A stretch of 64,000 nt of DNA, taken from assembly GCF_020520425.1 (NCBI RefSeq), contig NC_079490.1:7626001-7690000 (forward strand), in the 5' to 3' direction. Shown in pieces: positions 1 to 10,305 of this stretch. The notes beneath the pieces were generated by a model. The model was not told the origin of the DNA. It saw only the letters and a list, made by a program, of their open reading frames with translations, and ran no database searches. The stretch's first letter is position 1. Each line of letters opens with the position of its first letter. Source of the stretch: Spinacia oleracea. Its lineage: Eukaryota; Streptophyta; Magnoliopsida; Caryophyllales; Amaranthaceae. Position numbers and translations under genes: made by a program.

Positions 1-3000
1 TTGATGAGAGTCAAAATAGGGCCTTAATTTCCGAGCTGCTACCACCACTGCGTATGCTACTTTCTCAACGAGTGGATACCGAGTTTCGGCATCCGTCAGG
101 GTTCGGCTGGTAAAGTAGATTGGCCGTTGCTTCTTTTCTTCTTCTCGGAGGAGCACTGCGCTTACGGTCCCGGGGCTGATTGCGACGTATAAGTACAGAG
201 TTTCCCCTTCTTTGGGCCTGGCTAGCGTTGGCAGTTGAGCTAGGTGAGCCCTGAGCTGTTGGAACGCGTCTCTTTGCTCTTGTTCCCATGTCAGCTCGGG
301 GTCCACCTTCCTCGGGACGCCTTTCTTTTTGATGGGTTCTGCTTCTCCTCCTGGGAGGGTCTTGGGTTTGAGAGCTTTGAAGAAGGGTGCCCCTTTATCC
401 GAAGCTTTCGATATGAATCTTGACATTGCGGCTAACCTGCCCGTTAGCCTTTGCACGTCTCTTTTTGTCTTCGGTTCGGGTAGATCTAGCGCAGCCTGGA
501 CCTTGTCCGGGTTCGCGTCTATTCCCCTTTCGCTCACCATGGATCCGAGGAACTTCCCTGACTTTACCCCGAAGACACACTTCTTCGGGTTCAATTTCAT
601 GTTGTATTTCCTCAGGTTGGCGAAGGTTTCGGCCAGGTCTTTGATGTGATCCTCTTCCTTCACGCTTTTTACTATGGAATCGTCCACATAAACCTCGACG
701 TTCCTTCCCTTTTGATCGGCGAAGACGTGATCAACTAGTCTTTGGTAGGTGGCTCCGGCATTTTTCAATCCGAAGGGAATCATTCTGTAGTTGAACACTC
801 CCGCGCTCGTGATGAAGGCGGTCTTCGCTCTATCGTCGGGGTGCATGAATACTTGATGGTATCCTGAAAAGGCGTCCATGAAGCTCAGCAATGCGTGGCC
901 ACTGGTAGAGTCTACCACCTGATCTATCCTCGGGAGGGGATAGCAATCTTTTGGGCAGGCTCGGTTCAGATCTGTGAAATCGACACACATGCGCCATGAG
1001 CCATTCGCTTTCTTGACCATGACCACATTGGCCAACCATTTGGGGTACATGCACGGCTCGATGAAGCCTGCCTCTTGCAATTTCTTCACCTCTTCGGCGA
1101 TAGCTTTATTCTTCTCCGAAGAGTAGTTTCTTTTTTTCTGTTTGATTGGTCGAGCCTCAGTACTGACATCCAGCTTGTGACAGATTATTTTCGGATCTAT
1201 GCCTGGCATGTCAGCTGCTGACCATGCGAAAATGTCTTTGTGATCTCTCAGCAACTGAATCATCTCTATTCGAAGTCTTGAGCCTAGGCCTTTTCCTATT
1301 AGGACATTCCTGTCTGAGTCATCCTCGAGGGAGATGTCCTCCATTTCTTGATCTGATTCGGGGGAGAGGGTTTCCGGCCGAGCATCAACCTCTGCGGGTT
1401 TTACCAGACTGCTCGACTCCGCCTTTCTCCTTTTGGCCTCTTTTCCTTCGCTTGGAGGAGGGCTTTTTTCATTCTCGTCTTCAGGGTTGTCTCCTAGCTT
1501 CGGTTTTCGGATGGCCGTGTGACAAGTTGACCTTGCCACCTCTTGGTCGCCTTTTATCCGCTCGGCGAAGCCTACGTCCGAGACGTACATCATCATCTGA
1601 TGGTATGTAGATGGGACTGCTTGTATTTTGTGGATCATGGTTCGTCCCATGATGACGTTGTACACTGAGTCGCAGTCCATCACTAAGAACTCCTCTCGGA
1701 CGTTTCTTGCCGCCAGGCCTTGACCGATTGTAACAGGCAGGGTGATCTTTCCTCGGGGGATAGCTGCAGATCCGTTGAATCCGATTAATGGGTAACTGAC
1801 CTTGGTCAGTGACTCTTCTCCCTCTTCGAGGATGAGCTGTTCGAAACAGTTCCTGAAGATGATATTGACAGCGCTCCCTCCATCGACTAGTACTCTATGG
1901 ACGTTGTGGTTGTTGAGATCCATTTCGATCACCAACGGGTCGTCATGTTTGTACTGGGTCCCGAGGCAATCGTCAGCGGTGAAAGTCATGTTCGGGGGGG
2001 GGGGGGGGGTAGGCTGATTCTCCCCTACATTGCTGAAGTTGACTCGGTGGGAGAGGGCCCTTAAGTGCTTCTTGCCGGCGTTGTTGGATCTTTGTCCTCC
2101 GAACACCACGAGGATTGGTTTTTTCTTTTGCCCTTCGGTCTCATGGACCCTTTTCTGGGCTTGCTCTTGCAGCTTACCAGATTTTGCTTTTTCTTTTTCT
2201 TCTCTTTCCGCCCTATGGTCAAGCAGGTAACCCTTGAGGTAGCCTCGTCGGATGAGGTCTTCGATGTTATCCTTCAACGAGTTACACTCCTCAGTGGTAT
2301 GGCCGAAGTCATCGTGGAATTCACACCATTTGTTCTTGTTGCGGTGGCGGGGGTTTGACCTGAGCTTGTCTGGAAGCTTCCACTTTTCATCGTCCTTGTG
2401 GAGGTTGAAGATTTCTCTTCGAGGTATGGTGAGTGGGGTGTAGTTGGTGTACTTGGGTTGAAATTCACCCTTCTTCCCATCTTTCTTGGGGCTCGCTTCT
2501 CTCGCACCCACCTTCTCTTTCCCCTTTCTTGAGTTGCCCTCGGGCTTACTCTGATTTGTTCTGTTATCTTTCGGATCCGAGGAACCTCTTAGCCTTGCTG
2601 CTGCCTTGTTGAACTCTTCCGTTCTGATGAACGCATCTGCCATTTGGAGCACGTCCGCTATTTTGGAGGGGTTTTTCATTGTCAGTTTGTCTCGGAATTT
2701 CCCCTCCCGTAGCGCGTGCTTCAAGGCGAAGATTGCTACGTCTGGCTGCAGGTTCGGAATGTTGGTGGATTCCTTCATGAATCTGGCCATGAAGTCTTGC
2801 AGGCTCTCGTCTCTTTCTTGCTGTATAGAGGTTAGCTCGGCAGTGGTTCGTTCTGGGCGATTGTCGCTCACGAACTGTACACAAAACCTCTTCTTCAGCT
2901 TCTTCCAACTTTTGATCGATCCCTTCGGCAGCGATCTGAACCATTCTCCAGCAACTCCTGTCAGCGTTGTTGGAAAGTATTTGCACCAGCAGGCTTCGGA

Positions 3001-3501
3001 GTAGGGACTCAGAAACATCTGTTGTTCGTAAGAGATGACATGATCCCTCGGATCTGTGATTCCGCTGTACGTCAGGTGCGCTGGTAGTCTCACTTTGGGA
3101 ATTGTCTCCATGACAATATCATCCGAGAATGGGGAAGATGCTAGAGTCATGACTCTCTTTCCTAGCCTCGCCCTGATACCTTCGCTTCTCGAGTTTCCTC
3201 TAAGGGACTGTTCGGGGGCGTGTAGGGGGCTAGGAGTTCGGTCACTTCTCCTTCTCCTTCTCGACTGGCCACTGCCCTCGGGTTTTCTACTGGACCCACA
3301 GGGGCTACCCAGCCTATTATGAACTGAAGGTCGCAGTCTGCTATGGACCGAGCTTCGGATCCGAGTTCGATCACTGGCCCCACTTTGGAGAGCTTGGGGT
3401 GTTGGAGACGGTGTTGCGAACCATTCTGGCTGCTGTGCAGCTCTCTGTTGCGTATACCACGTGCTCTCTCTCCACCTTGTCATTAGGTGCGTTCCTGACA
3501 T
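1..3501 (-). CDS. Gag-Pol polyprotein of the gypsy element (3' end beyond window)
   Basis: From the ATG at 3501 a single frame stays open for 1,167 codons to base 1. In order it encodes an Arg/Ser-rich stretch, a retrotransposon gag domain (about 3170-2640; YSGITDPRDHVISYEQQMF, GVAGEWFRSLP) and a knuckle-like CEFHDDFGHTTEEC (about 2310). Then come a protease with VLVDGGSAVNI (about 1890; DGGS where many relatives have D-S/T-G) and RT with RACPKDCYPLPRID, SGYHQ and EVYVDDSIVKS. The start of RNase H (YFTSRTLTDAETRYPLVEK) lies at the left edge. A 16-base G run at 1994-2009 (C on the coding strand) keeps the frame exactly as written, so one more or one fewer base would break it. The true start may lie further upstream in another frame (see 3483-3812). 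Confidence 0.85.
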   Translation of the reverse strand, partial: MSGTHLMTRWRESTWYTQQRAAQQPEWFATPSPTPQALQSGASDRTRIRSSVHSRLRPSVHNRLGSPCGSSRKPEGSGQSRRRRRSDRTPSPLHAPEQSLRGNSRSEGIRARLGKRVMTLASSPFSDDIVMETIPKVRLPAHLTYSGITDPRDHVISYEQQMFLSPYSEACWCKYFPTTLTGVAGEWFRSLPKGSIKSWKKLKKRFCVQFVSDNRPERTTAELTSIQQERDESLQDFMARFMKESTNIPNLQPDVAIFALKHALREGKFRDKLTMKNPSKIADVLQMADAFIRTEEFNKAAARLRGSSDPKDNRTNQSKPEGNSRKGKEKVGAREASPKKDGKKGEFQPKYTNYTPLTIPRREIFNLHKDDEKWKLPDKLRSNPRHRNKNKWCEFHDDFGHTTEECNSLKDNIEDLIRRGYLKGYLLDHRAEREEKEKAKSGKLQEQAQKRVHETEGQKKKPILVVFGGQRSNNAGKKHLRALSHRVNFSNVGENQPTPPPPPNMTFTADDCLGTQYKHDDPLVIEMDLNNHNVHRVLVDGGSAVNIIFRNCFEQLILEEGEESLTKVSYPLIGFNGSAAIPRGKITLPVTIGQGLAARNVREEFLVMDCDSVYNVIMGRTMIHKIQAVPSTYHQMMMYVSDVGFAERIKGDQEVARSTCHTAIRKPKLGDNPEDENEKSPPPSEGKEAKRRKAESSSLVKPAEVDARPETLSPESDQEMEDISLEDDSDRNVLIGKGLGSRLRIEMIQLLRDHKDIFAWSAADMPGIDPKIICHKLDVSTEARPIKQKKRNYSSEKNKAIAEEVKKLQEAGFIEPCMYPKWLANVVMVKKANGSWRMCVDFTDLNRACPKDCYPLPRIDQVVDSTSGHALLSFMDAFSGYHQVFMHPDDRAKTAFITSAGVFNYRMIPFGLKNAGATYQRLVDHVFADQKGRNVEVYVDDSIVKSVKEEDHIKDLAETFANLRKYNMKLNPKKCVFGVKSGKFLGSMVSERGIDANPDKVQAALDLPEPKTKRDVQRLTGRLAAMSRFISKASDKGAPFFKALKPKTLPGGEAEPIKKKGVPRKVDPELTWEQEQRDAFQQLRAHLAQLPTLARPKEGETLYLYVAISPGTVSAVLLREEEKKQRPIYFTSRTLTDAETRYPLVEKVAYAVVVAARKLRPYFDSHQ

Positions 3502-3812
3502 TGTGGAGAGATCTCGGGCCTCACATTGTCCTCGTCAGTCGAGGGCATGTTCAGAAATACTTGTCGCCTAGCTCTCCTCGCTTCTCGCCGTGCTGCTGCC
3601 TGGGCTTGTTCTTTCTCGTTGAAGAGGAAGTTTTGCATGATGGTCATGGCTGCAGCGAGCTCTTCTCGAGAGGGGAGTGGTCTGCTGGTCGTGGAGGTGG
3701 CCCTTGTTGGCTGCGACCTCGCCACTGAGTGCAGCTGTTCACCTCCATCGGATTCCGAATCCGTTTGGACAAGGACATCTCCCACCTGGTTGTCATTGTT
3801 GGGCATTTCCAT
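3483..3812 (-). CDS. Amino-terminal gag ORF, out of frame with the main gag-pol
   Basis: This 109-residue ORF starts 68 bases inside the LTR with MEMPNNDNQVGD. It carries an Ala/Arg/Glu-rich helix (EKEQAQAAARREARRARRQ) of the kind seen at the front of Tat-type gag proteins. It ends at a TAA that overlaps the first codons of the 1167-codon frame. The two frames differ by one base. Either this copy has a one-base indel near 3490-3530, or the element uses a frameshift or an internal start. I cannot decide without other family members. Confidence 0.55.
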   Translation of the reverse strand: MEMPNNDNQVGDVLVQTDSESDGGEQLHSVARSQPTRATSTTSRPLPSREELAAAMTIMQNFLFNEKEQAQAAARREARRARRQVFLNMPSTDEDNVRPEISPQCQERT

Positions 3813-3867
3813 TTTTTACGTGGAAAGTGAAGTGTTTTTTCAGAGCTTTCAAGTGTTCTTCCCCACA

Positions 3868-3880
3868 GACAGCGCCAAAT
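3868..3880 (-). other. Primer-binding region of the gypsy element
   Basis: Directly inside the LTR the minus strand reads ATTTGGCGCTGTC and then TGTGGGG. This is the usual position and the usual TTGGCGC-type sequence of primer-binding sites in plant gypsy elements. I cannot name the tRNA with confidence. Confidence 0.6.
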
Positions 3881-4315
3881 TGTTCCGGTGTTGAAGTGGA
3901 TGAAACAATGGGCTTCGAATGAGGGCCCTTTTGTGTGTGTTGAAGATCTTGCTAGCTCGAATGTGTTGTGTCCAAATCAACCTGCACAATAAACAAGTTA
4001 CTAGCCTCGGGGGTGTTTCCGAGGAAAGCCCCTCCGATGCCTAAGTAAGAACGATGCTCGGATTCTAGAGAGAGAAGTTCTCTAGAAGAGTAGTCTTAAG
4101 GCGTGAAAATGGACGTACCTTGGTAAGTGAGCCATGACGGCTTATTTATAGTGTTTGTGCAATAAATGCCCTTAGGTTATTTATTGCAAGTGGGTCTTGG
4201 GCCTTAATTGGTGGCTGAATAGCCTTTTGGACTGTAGTGGGTTTGATGTTGTTGTTGTGAGCCTTTGGGCTTTGGACTTAATGGCCCAATTGGTATTCAA
4301 TTGGGAGCCCAAACA
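3881..4315 (-). repeat. 5' LTR of the gypsy element (435 bp)
   Basis: On the minus strand the LTR starts TGTTTGGGCTCCC and ends CACCGGAACA, so it has the TG...CA form. Its right edge abuts an ATT microsatellite and its left edge the primer-binding region. It is clearly homologous to the solo LTR at 56316-58157. Both share the segment around GCCTCGRGGGTGTTTCCGA and the word TCCGATGCCTAAGTAAGAAC. Confidence 0.9.
4143..4150 (-). promoter_or_regulatory. TATA box in the gypsy 5' LTR
   Basis: The minus strand reads TATAAATA inside the 5' LTR, about 265 bases before the LTR end. The same box is present in the solo LTR copies near 56570 and 57998. It would drive transcription of the element towards base 1. 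Inferred from sequence and position only. Confidence 0.55.

Positions 4316-4360
<45 letters not shown>
4316..4360. repeat. (ATT)n microsatellite at the LTR border
   Basis: A pure run of ATT units starts at the base after the LTR. The element either inserted into the microsatellite, or the repeat grew from the target duplication. Confidence 0.9.
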
Positions 4361-4394
4361 AATCGATTTTTGTTTTTTGAACAGTGGAACATCT

Positions 4395-4785
4395 TAGTTT
4401 TGAGCTTGAACTATGGTGGAGACTTTTTTACTTTAAGCTTTCATCATGGTGGAAACTTAAAACGTAAAAGTTTCTACCGTAGTAGAAGCCTAAAACTAAG
4501 TATTCATGTTCAAAATAAAATTAATTCTATTTTTATTAGTGATATTAATTAATAAAAAATAATTAAATCTAGTTAAAAAAATGTTACTCCATATTGTTAT
4601 TTTTGTTAGAATTATAATGGTTAACTAGTTTTATTAGAATTATTTTATTTAACTAGTTTCGTTGTAATTATTACTTTTTAGCAGGGAGACTTTTGCGTTT
4701 TAGGCTTCTACTATGGTAGAAACTTCTACGTTTAATCTTCCACCAACTGAAAGTCTCCGCCATGGTTCAAGTTCAAAACAAAACT
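4395..4785. repeat. Foldback repeat with arms of about 105 bp
   Basis: The stretch 4395-4503 is the inverted copy of 4681-4785. Shared words are TTGAACYATGGYGGAGACTT and AAGTTTCTACC with TAGTAGAAGCCTAAAAC. The spacer between the arms is AT-rich. No TSD or transposase is seen. It shares words (CATGGTGGAGACTT) with the next hairpin, so both probably come from one source. Confidence 0.75.
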
Positions 4786-4873
4786 TAATTAAAAAAAAGT
4801 CTTTTTTTTTCCGGAATAATTATTTCAAATTCAACAATAATTTAAATCGAATTAATATAGAGACTTTTTCATT

Positions 4874-4963
4874 TTGAGCTTCCACCATGGTGGAGACTTT
4901 TGCAGTTTGAGTTCGATGGTACGAGCTTAAACTGCATAAGTCTTCATCATGGTGGAAGCTCAA
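4874..4963. repeat. Short hairpin, arms of about 38 bp
   Basis: The arms 4874-4911 and 4925-4963 pair with only a few mismatches (TTTGAGCTTCCACCATG at the base, TGCAGTTTRAG near the loop), leaving a loop of about 14 bases. The fold is the size of a small-RNA precursor. Given the neighbouring foldback, a transposon remnant is the simpler explanation. Confidence 0.65.
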
Positions 4964-5439
4964 ACGGTGGAAGCCTCTGTAAGCTTTGCCGGACAAAAAA
5001 AAAAATCCTATTGTGGCCGGAGTTCTAGTCGCCAGAATTCTGGTTGGAGTTCTTTCCGGCGAAGTTCTAGTCGGGGTGGTAGCCGCCCGAATGGTTGGAA
5101 GGTTGAAGGTGGATGGTAAGGCTGAAGGTGGATGGTAAGGTTGAAGGTAAGATGGTGGGTGAAAGTAAGGTAAAAGGTAAAAACATAAAGGGGTTAATAT
5201 AAAAAGGGAGAGTTATGACATTCAATAGGGTGGGTGAGTGTTTAGGGGGGGGGGGGGTGGGTGGGTTAGTAAGCCCCTTTGCAAAATAGAAAACTTTAAA
5301 AGGTCAAGTTATTTAAGTTGAAGCAAAATCATCTCCCTCCCGTTTTCCTTGCCCCGCTCTTGAAATTTTAGGTTGACCTGACCTGAATTCTACCCATCTA
5401 GTAAACATGTCTAACTTTAGCTTTAGAGTTTTGACCAGG
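4964..5439. repeat. Gene-free stretch with a small minisatellite and a poly-G run
   Basis: 5089-5175 contains imperfect repeats of GGTTGAAGGTGGATGGTAA. A run of 13 G lies at about 5247-5259. No coding potential is seen. Confidence 0.6.
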
Positions 5440-6900
5440 GCTGTCAAAAAGTGATCCGATTTGAGAAAATAGTCGACATCTGAACCGAATATATTCGAGA
5501 AGTAGAGGCTCTTCAAACCGATCCTAACAGATCCGACATTGATCCGAAATTCGATTTGACCCGTGAATCAAAGACCCGAACCCGATCCGCTAACAATCCG
5601 AAGAGACCCGTAACCCGATTAGTTTCCGACTAGTTTTAACTGAATTAAACTCGCATCCGACTCGATAGCAATCCGAAATCCAATTTTACCTGATAACAAC
5701 TGCAATCGACCTGAACCGGTAAGACCCGATATCCGGTTTAACCTGCATTGTTGTTGACCCAATCCGAATGAACCCGAAACTGACTTTCAACCGAACTTTG
5801 GACGTATGTGTCAATGTGTTTTGATAAGTGGAAAGATTAATTTTGGACGGAGGGAGTAGAAATTTAAAAAATCATTATTTGGCATGAAGTATTAGAATAA
5901 TAAAGTGATCCGAATTTGATAGTGAACTCGAGAGTTACTCGATCCATAAAACATAAGAGTACAAGTAAAGATGGTTGTGGGTCGGGTCGGGTCGGGCTTC
6001 GGGTCGAGCCCACGAGTCGTGGGCCTAACTTGTTCGGGCCCATGCCAGGTCCACGTTGTTTCGTGACGTGTCGTGCCGGGCCGGGCCGAAAAGTTAAAAA
6101 AGAGGCCCAGGCCCACGGGCTTTCGTGTCGTGCCGGGCCGGCCCGTCGTGCCTAAGGCTAATTTTACTAAATTTAGCGTGCTTTGTCGTGCCGGGTCGAG
6201 TCGTGTCGTGCCTTGTCGTGCTTTTTCCAAAAAATTAAGGCTCAGGCCCGGCCCACGACTTCGTGCCCGTGCCGGACTTTTTTCGTGTCGGGTCGGGCTT
6301 CGGCCGTCCCGGTCCACAACCATCTTTAAGTACAAGTCAACCCCATCTTAGCTCCAACCGCAAACTGCAAACTCAATCAGTAATTGACCCGAATCTGAGG
6401 TACGACCGATCTAAACTTGACCCGAACCCGAGACTCACAATCCAAACTTGACCCAAACCCGAGACTTTATCCAATCCATACATGACCCGTTCCCACATTA
6501 AACCGGTTAAAATAGTAACCGAATCCGACATACACCCGAACCTGAGACTTACCCGATCCGGACATGACCAGTACTCGCAGTAAACTGGTCAAAATAGCAA
6601 CCGTATCCGACATACAACCGAACCAAACTAGACCCGAACCAAATTAAACCGATACAAACCCGTTTTAAACACAAACCGGTTCAAACTGAACACGAGACTT
6701 AACCGAACCGAAATTACCCAAACCGAAACCAACTCAAACCTGAAACAATATATTACCCCACTTCATCTGAACCAGAAGTTATCCGAACCGATACGAATTG
6801 ACTCGGATAGAAACATTGACCCGACATTATCCGATTTCGACAAGACCCAATGTCGTTTCTAACCAATTCAAAACCGATCCGATGACCCAATTTGACACCC
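5440..6900. repeat. Degenerate low-complexity block rich in GACCCGAACC words
   Basis: The sequence is built from diverged words such as ATCCGA, AACCCGA and ACCGAACC without a clear period. A decayed Stowaway end (GGACGGAGGGAGTA) lies near 5850-5863. A hAT MITE sits inside at 5966-6328. Similar wording fills the hAT elements at 46770-48720 and 57093-57724, so the block probably derives from such elements. No gene seen. Confidence 0.55.
5966..6328. mobile_element. hAT-type MITE with 8-bp TSD
   Basis: The ends are inverted repeats TAAAGATGGTTGTGG, flanked on both sides by the 8-bp duplication AGTACAAG (5958-5965 and 6329-6336). An 8-bp TSD and TARRGATGG-type ends fit non-autonomous hAT elements. 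The interior is GC-rich (GTCGGGTCGGG, GTGCCGGGCCGG) and has no transposase. Short frames inside it are not genes. Confidence 0.85.
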
Positions 6901-7415
6901 ATAATTTTAACTATGTAAAAACTTTCAAGTGAAAAAGGTTGAGCGGATTTTCAAGATAAACCACCCAAGTGTGTTTGTTATCTTGCAAATTTGTCTTAAT
7001 CCTGTTCCAAGTCTCCTATATAGTGGCACCTTGATAAAGAACGATTTGCAGGAGGTCAGTTGAGATAGTCTCATAGATCCACATTTTACCATCAAATCGA
7101 GATGCTACCACGTGGCCTCAGTTATGTCATGAGAATAAGTTTTAAAAGGCCCAAAACCAATTATAATATTGTAATTTTTCTATATCAAGAATTATAAGGA
7201 TTTCGTTCTTAATATTACTTATAGCATGAGGGGGATGATAATCATTCGATGAAGCGAGATTGTATTAAATTTGTGAAACTTCTTGAATTGGAATGTATTA
7301 CATTAATTTTATCTATAGTTGTTATAATAGTCCTAATTATGTAAGGACACCTAATATAACTCTCAATAACAACAAATCTAGGCAAATATAAACTTTTGAT
7401 GATCTCCTTATATAT
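6901..7415. other. No gene seen
   Basis: AT-rich spacer. No ORF with family similarity and no clear repeat ends were found. Confidence 0.5.
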
Positions 7416-7823
7416 GTGGATCAGAAAACTTCGATTCATTCGGTCGATATTTGTGGCGTTCTATGTGACTGTAGGTTGCACTGTTACAACGTTCGTACCA
7501 CTACCCTCTCGCAGTCGTTCACCACGTACGACCTTCAATTGGATAATACTCTGATTAACGGAAGTTCTGGAACTATTAAACTAGTCGACTTTGGAGAATT
7601 GTGTTTTGTTACTGATCCCGACAAGAGTGCAGAGAAAATGGTTGGTAATTCTGATTTTAGTTTATCATCAACAAATGTGAAAACAATTGGGAAGGATATA
7701 TCTACCTTTGGTAAATTGATTTTAAAAATGGTAGCTGGTGAGGAAATCAATATTGTTTGGTTTTTGCGTGTTGATTTTAGTGTATCCTCAACAAATGAGC
7801 AAGCACCATCGACGACAGCATGA
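7416..7823 (+). pseudogene. Protein kinase-like fragment
   Basis: A central stretch, DLQLDNTLINGSSGTIKLVD followed by FG, matches the catalytic loop (DLxxxN) and the following strand and D-F-G of eukaryotic protein kinases. The downstream GNSDF and DISTFGKLILKMVAGEE resemble the activation-segment end and helix F of kinases (WNK-like spacing is possible). The HR before DLQLDN is missing, the APE motif is absent, and no N-lobe is seen upstream. This looks like a decayed fragment rather than a working gene. The family assignment is tentative. Confidence 0.4.
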
Positions 7824-8177
7824 TTGACGACTCACTAGATTATGTTTCACTTTGGGCTACTGTGCTTTTTACCGTCGACATTTTTTTGTTTTCAGTTGGC
7901 CATAATTTTGACATACGAGTACATGGTTGTACACACATCGTTATCGCTTAACTCAGCCCAGTCAGTTGTATTTTCCGTCACTCGTGCTTAACAAGTTGCG
8001 ATATTTTTGGATACTTGTCTCCATATTTGACAACTTAATGTCCCTGACGGTGCATATAATAAGTAATAAGTACATTTGATTTATTATTTTCATTTAAGAA
8101 AAGGGGCATACTTATAATTTCTTCAATGCAAATAAAAAAAAAAAAAATGTTCTTATGTATAATCATTTATGGGGTAA
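7824..8177. other. No gene seen
   Basis: AT-rich spacer ending at the Helitron 5' end. Nothing else recognised. Confidence 0.5.
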
Positions 8178-9238
8178 TCATATATATATATATAAAGGGG
8201 TGTTTTTTCAAGAAAATTGAGAGCGTCCACGTAGGATTGTATAATTATAAAATTTGGAATTAATTTTGTAAGATAATTAAATTTATCCTTTTTGATAATT
8301 AGAGTTCTTGAGATAAATAGTAAAAGAAAGGATAAATACAAATATTGTAAGCTAATAAATTTATCTTTTTAATAGTTAGATTTCTTGAGATAATAAACTC
8401 CGATGAATCACATAGTATATAAACTCATAAGGTGTATTGTGAATTTCACCAACAAAACGTTTAAGTTTTTTTTTGGAAAACAATAAACGAGAGTAAATTT
8501 TAAGAAAAGAGAATGTCAATGTTATTAAGAGTGAGGGTTGATATTTTCGTTGAACACATTGATATTTTCGTTGGATGAGGGTTGATACTTTATCAACGAA
8601 AATATCAATATGTAGCTGAATCACATATCAATAGGATTTGAGTTTAGTGCTACAAGCCTACAATTTTGTTTTTCCACATTCAACGTCCTTTTAAAAAAAT
8701 TATTTTTTGTTGGTTGTAATTAGTAAAATTGCAACAATATAATTATCATGTTCATGAATGAGCGTGCAGTAGGTTTTACATCAAACAAAACAACATAACC
8801 TAAAGCACAAACAACCGTGGAAAACTAAAATCAACCACACGAACTCTATGTCTAGCTCGCATTTTACCGCATTAAAAGTCATGCTACGTGGTGCAGTCGT
8901 GCAGATTTTCAAATTTTCAATACTTTTGACAAATGTGATTATCATCTGTTTATTAAAGTTGTTTAGCTTAGTTATTTTTAATATAATTAAGATCACGCAA
9001 AAAAATAAGGATTATTTTTATCTTTTTTATGATTAGCTCTATTGGTATTTGGATACAAGTATGAGACCAAATCTTTATTACTCATCATCAAAAGAGTTTA
9101 ACCTAACAACAAGTATTGGATATATGACAAAAAGTACTTAATTTCATGAAATGATATATTTATCTTATTTAACATAGAGTTTAAGTTTCAAAACAAGATA
9201 TTAACACAAAACCGTGCATCACACGGGTATAAAACTAG
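8178..9238 (+). mobile_element. Non-autonomous Helitron (about 1.06 kb)
   Basis: The 5' end reads A|TCATATATATATATATAAAG and the 3' end has a hairpin (CCGTGCATCACACGGG), a short spacer TATAAAA and the terminal CTAG, followed by T. TC start, CTRR end, a subterminal hairpin and insertion between A and T are the Helitron hallmarks. No Rep/helicase coding is present. The short frames inside are not supported as genes. Confidence 0.75.
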
Positions 9239-9386
9239 TTATTTATGAAGAACAAATTATATACCATGCAGAACCAAAATAATCAATTACGTGGTACATG
9301 AAATCATTTACATTAAAACTTTTATGTTTAAATAATTTTGGTTTTTCAATTTTGATGATGATATTAACATTTTTGTTTAAACATTT

Positions 9387-10305
9387 TTGTTTTTGTTTTG
9401 AGGGTTATTAACTAGTTAAGTTAGTTAGCCAAAACTATTTAAAAATTGTACCCACGTGCATATATAATTAGACACTTATAAATGCTACATTTTCATGGTG
9501 AATCGTGTATACCATAAATAAAAGACAAGTTTAAAGTACACTTTGATACACCCTTATCTTTTGTTTTTAATATCATTCAATATTTAAAAAAATAATACTT
9601 ATTAATATATATTTAGACTATTTGTATGTAGAGTGTAATTAAATTAATAATATAAAATTAGTACACGTTTTTAAAATTCTTAATTAACATATAAAATATT
9701 ACATAAAATTATTTACGAAGTAATTATTTATAAAGAACAAATTATATACAACTATTTAAAAGGTACAAAACCAAAATAATCTATTAGGTGTTACATTAAA
9801 TCATTTACGGAGTAGTATATTTTCTTTACATTAAAATAATTTAATTTTTTTTTTATAATGGAATTCAACTTTATTTCTACAAATGTTGTGAATTATATTT
9901 CATTGAAATGTGAATGATAACGACGAGTTTGTGCCCCAAAAATGGCAATACTATTATCTATAATAATATATATTGTTGTTTAGTTTAACATTGGTAAATA
10001 TATATTCTTTTGTTGTAAATTAGTTAATCGTATAATTTGGTTAGCAAATATTAGTTAAAAGTATATATTGGGTAACATAATTAGCGGTTGATACTCTCCT
10101 TATATGTTGTATATATTGTTAACTCAATTAATGAAATCGATACGTAATTACAACCTTTCATTTCTATCTTTCAATTTCCACGATGACCCTGATTGTGGAT
10201 TGAGTCAGGCGTACCCTTCAGAGCAACAAGTTGGCCAGAGTATGGGTCATCTTTGCTTCCTGTTTCTTTGTACCGGCGTTTCTTTTTGTTCTTTGCGTCA
10301 AAATT
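9387..10305. repeat. Tandem duplication, copy A (about 919 bp)
   Basis: Begins TTTTGTTTTGAGGGTTATTA and ends near CTTTGCGTCAAAATTGG. It matches 10306-11593 along its length, for example AATTGTACCCACRTG, GCTACATTTTCATGGTGAAT and TCTTTGTACCGGCG. No function is recognised in the frame around 10104-10319. Confidence 0.8.

Larger units (their letters stand above)
1..4315 (-). mobile_element. Ty3/gypsy LTR retrotransposon, Tat-type, 5' part only
   Basis: Reading on the minus strand from right to left there is an LTR (3881-4315), a primer-binding region, gag, a zinc-knuckle segment, an aspartic protease, reverse transcriptase and the start of RNase H. The element then leaves the window, so integrase and the second LTR are not visible. 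The motifs SGYHQVFMHPDD and PFGLKNAGATYQRLVDHVF are typical of the plant Tat/Retand lineage; the lineage call is from memory of such proteins. A solo LTR of the same family lies at 56316-58157. No TSD can be checked because only one end is inside the window. Confidence 0.9.

Noticed and set aside
5892..6351. Frames rich in Arg/Pro/Gly around 6000-6350
   Set aside because: They lie in the hAT MITE with GTCGGGTCGGG repeats and reflect composition only.
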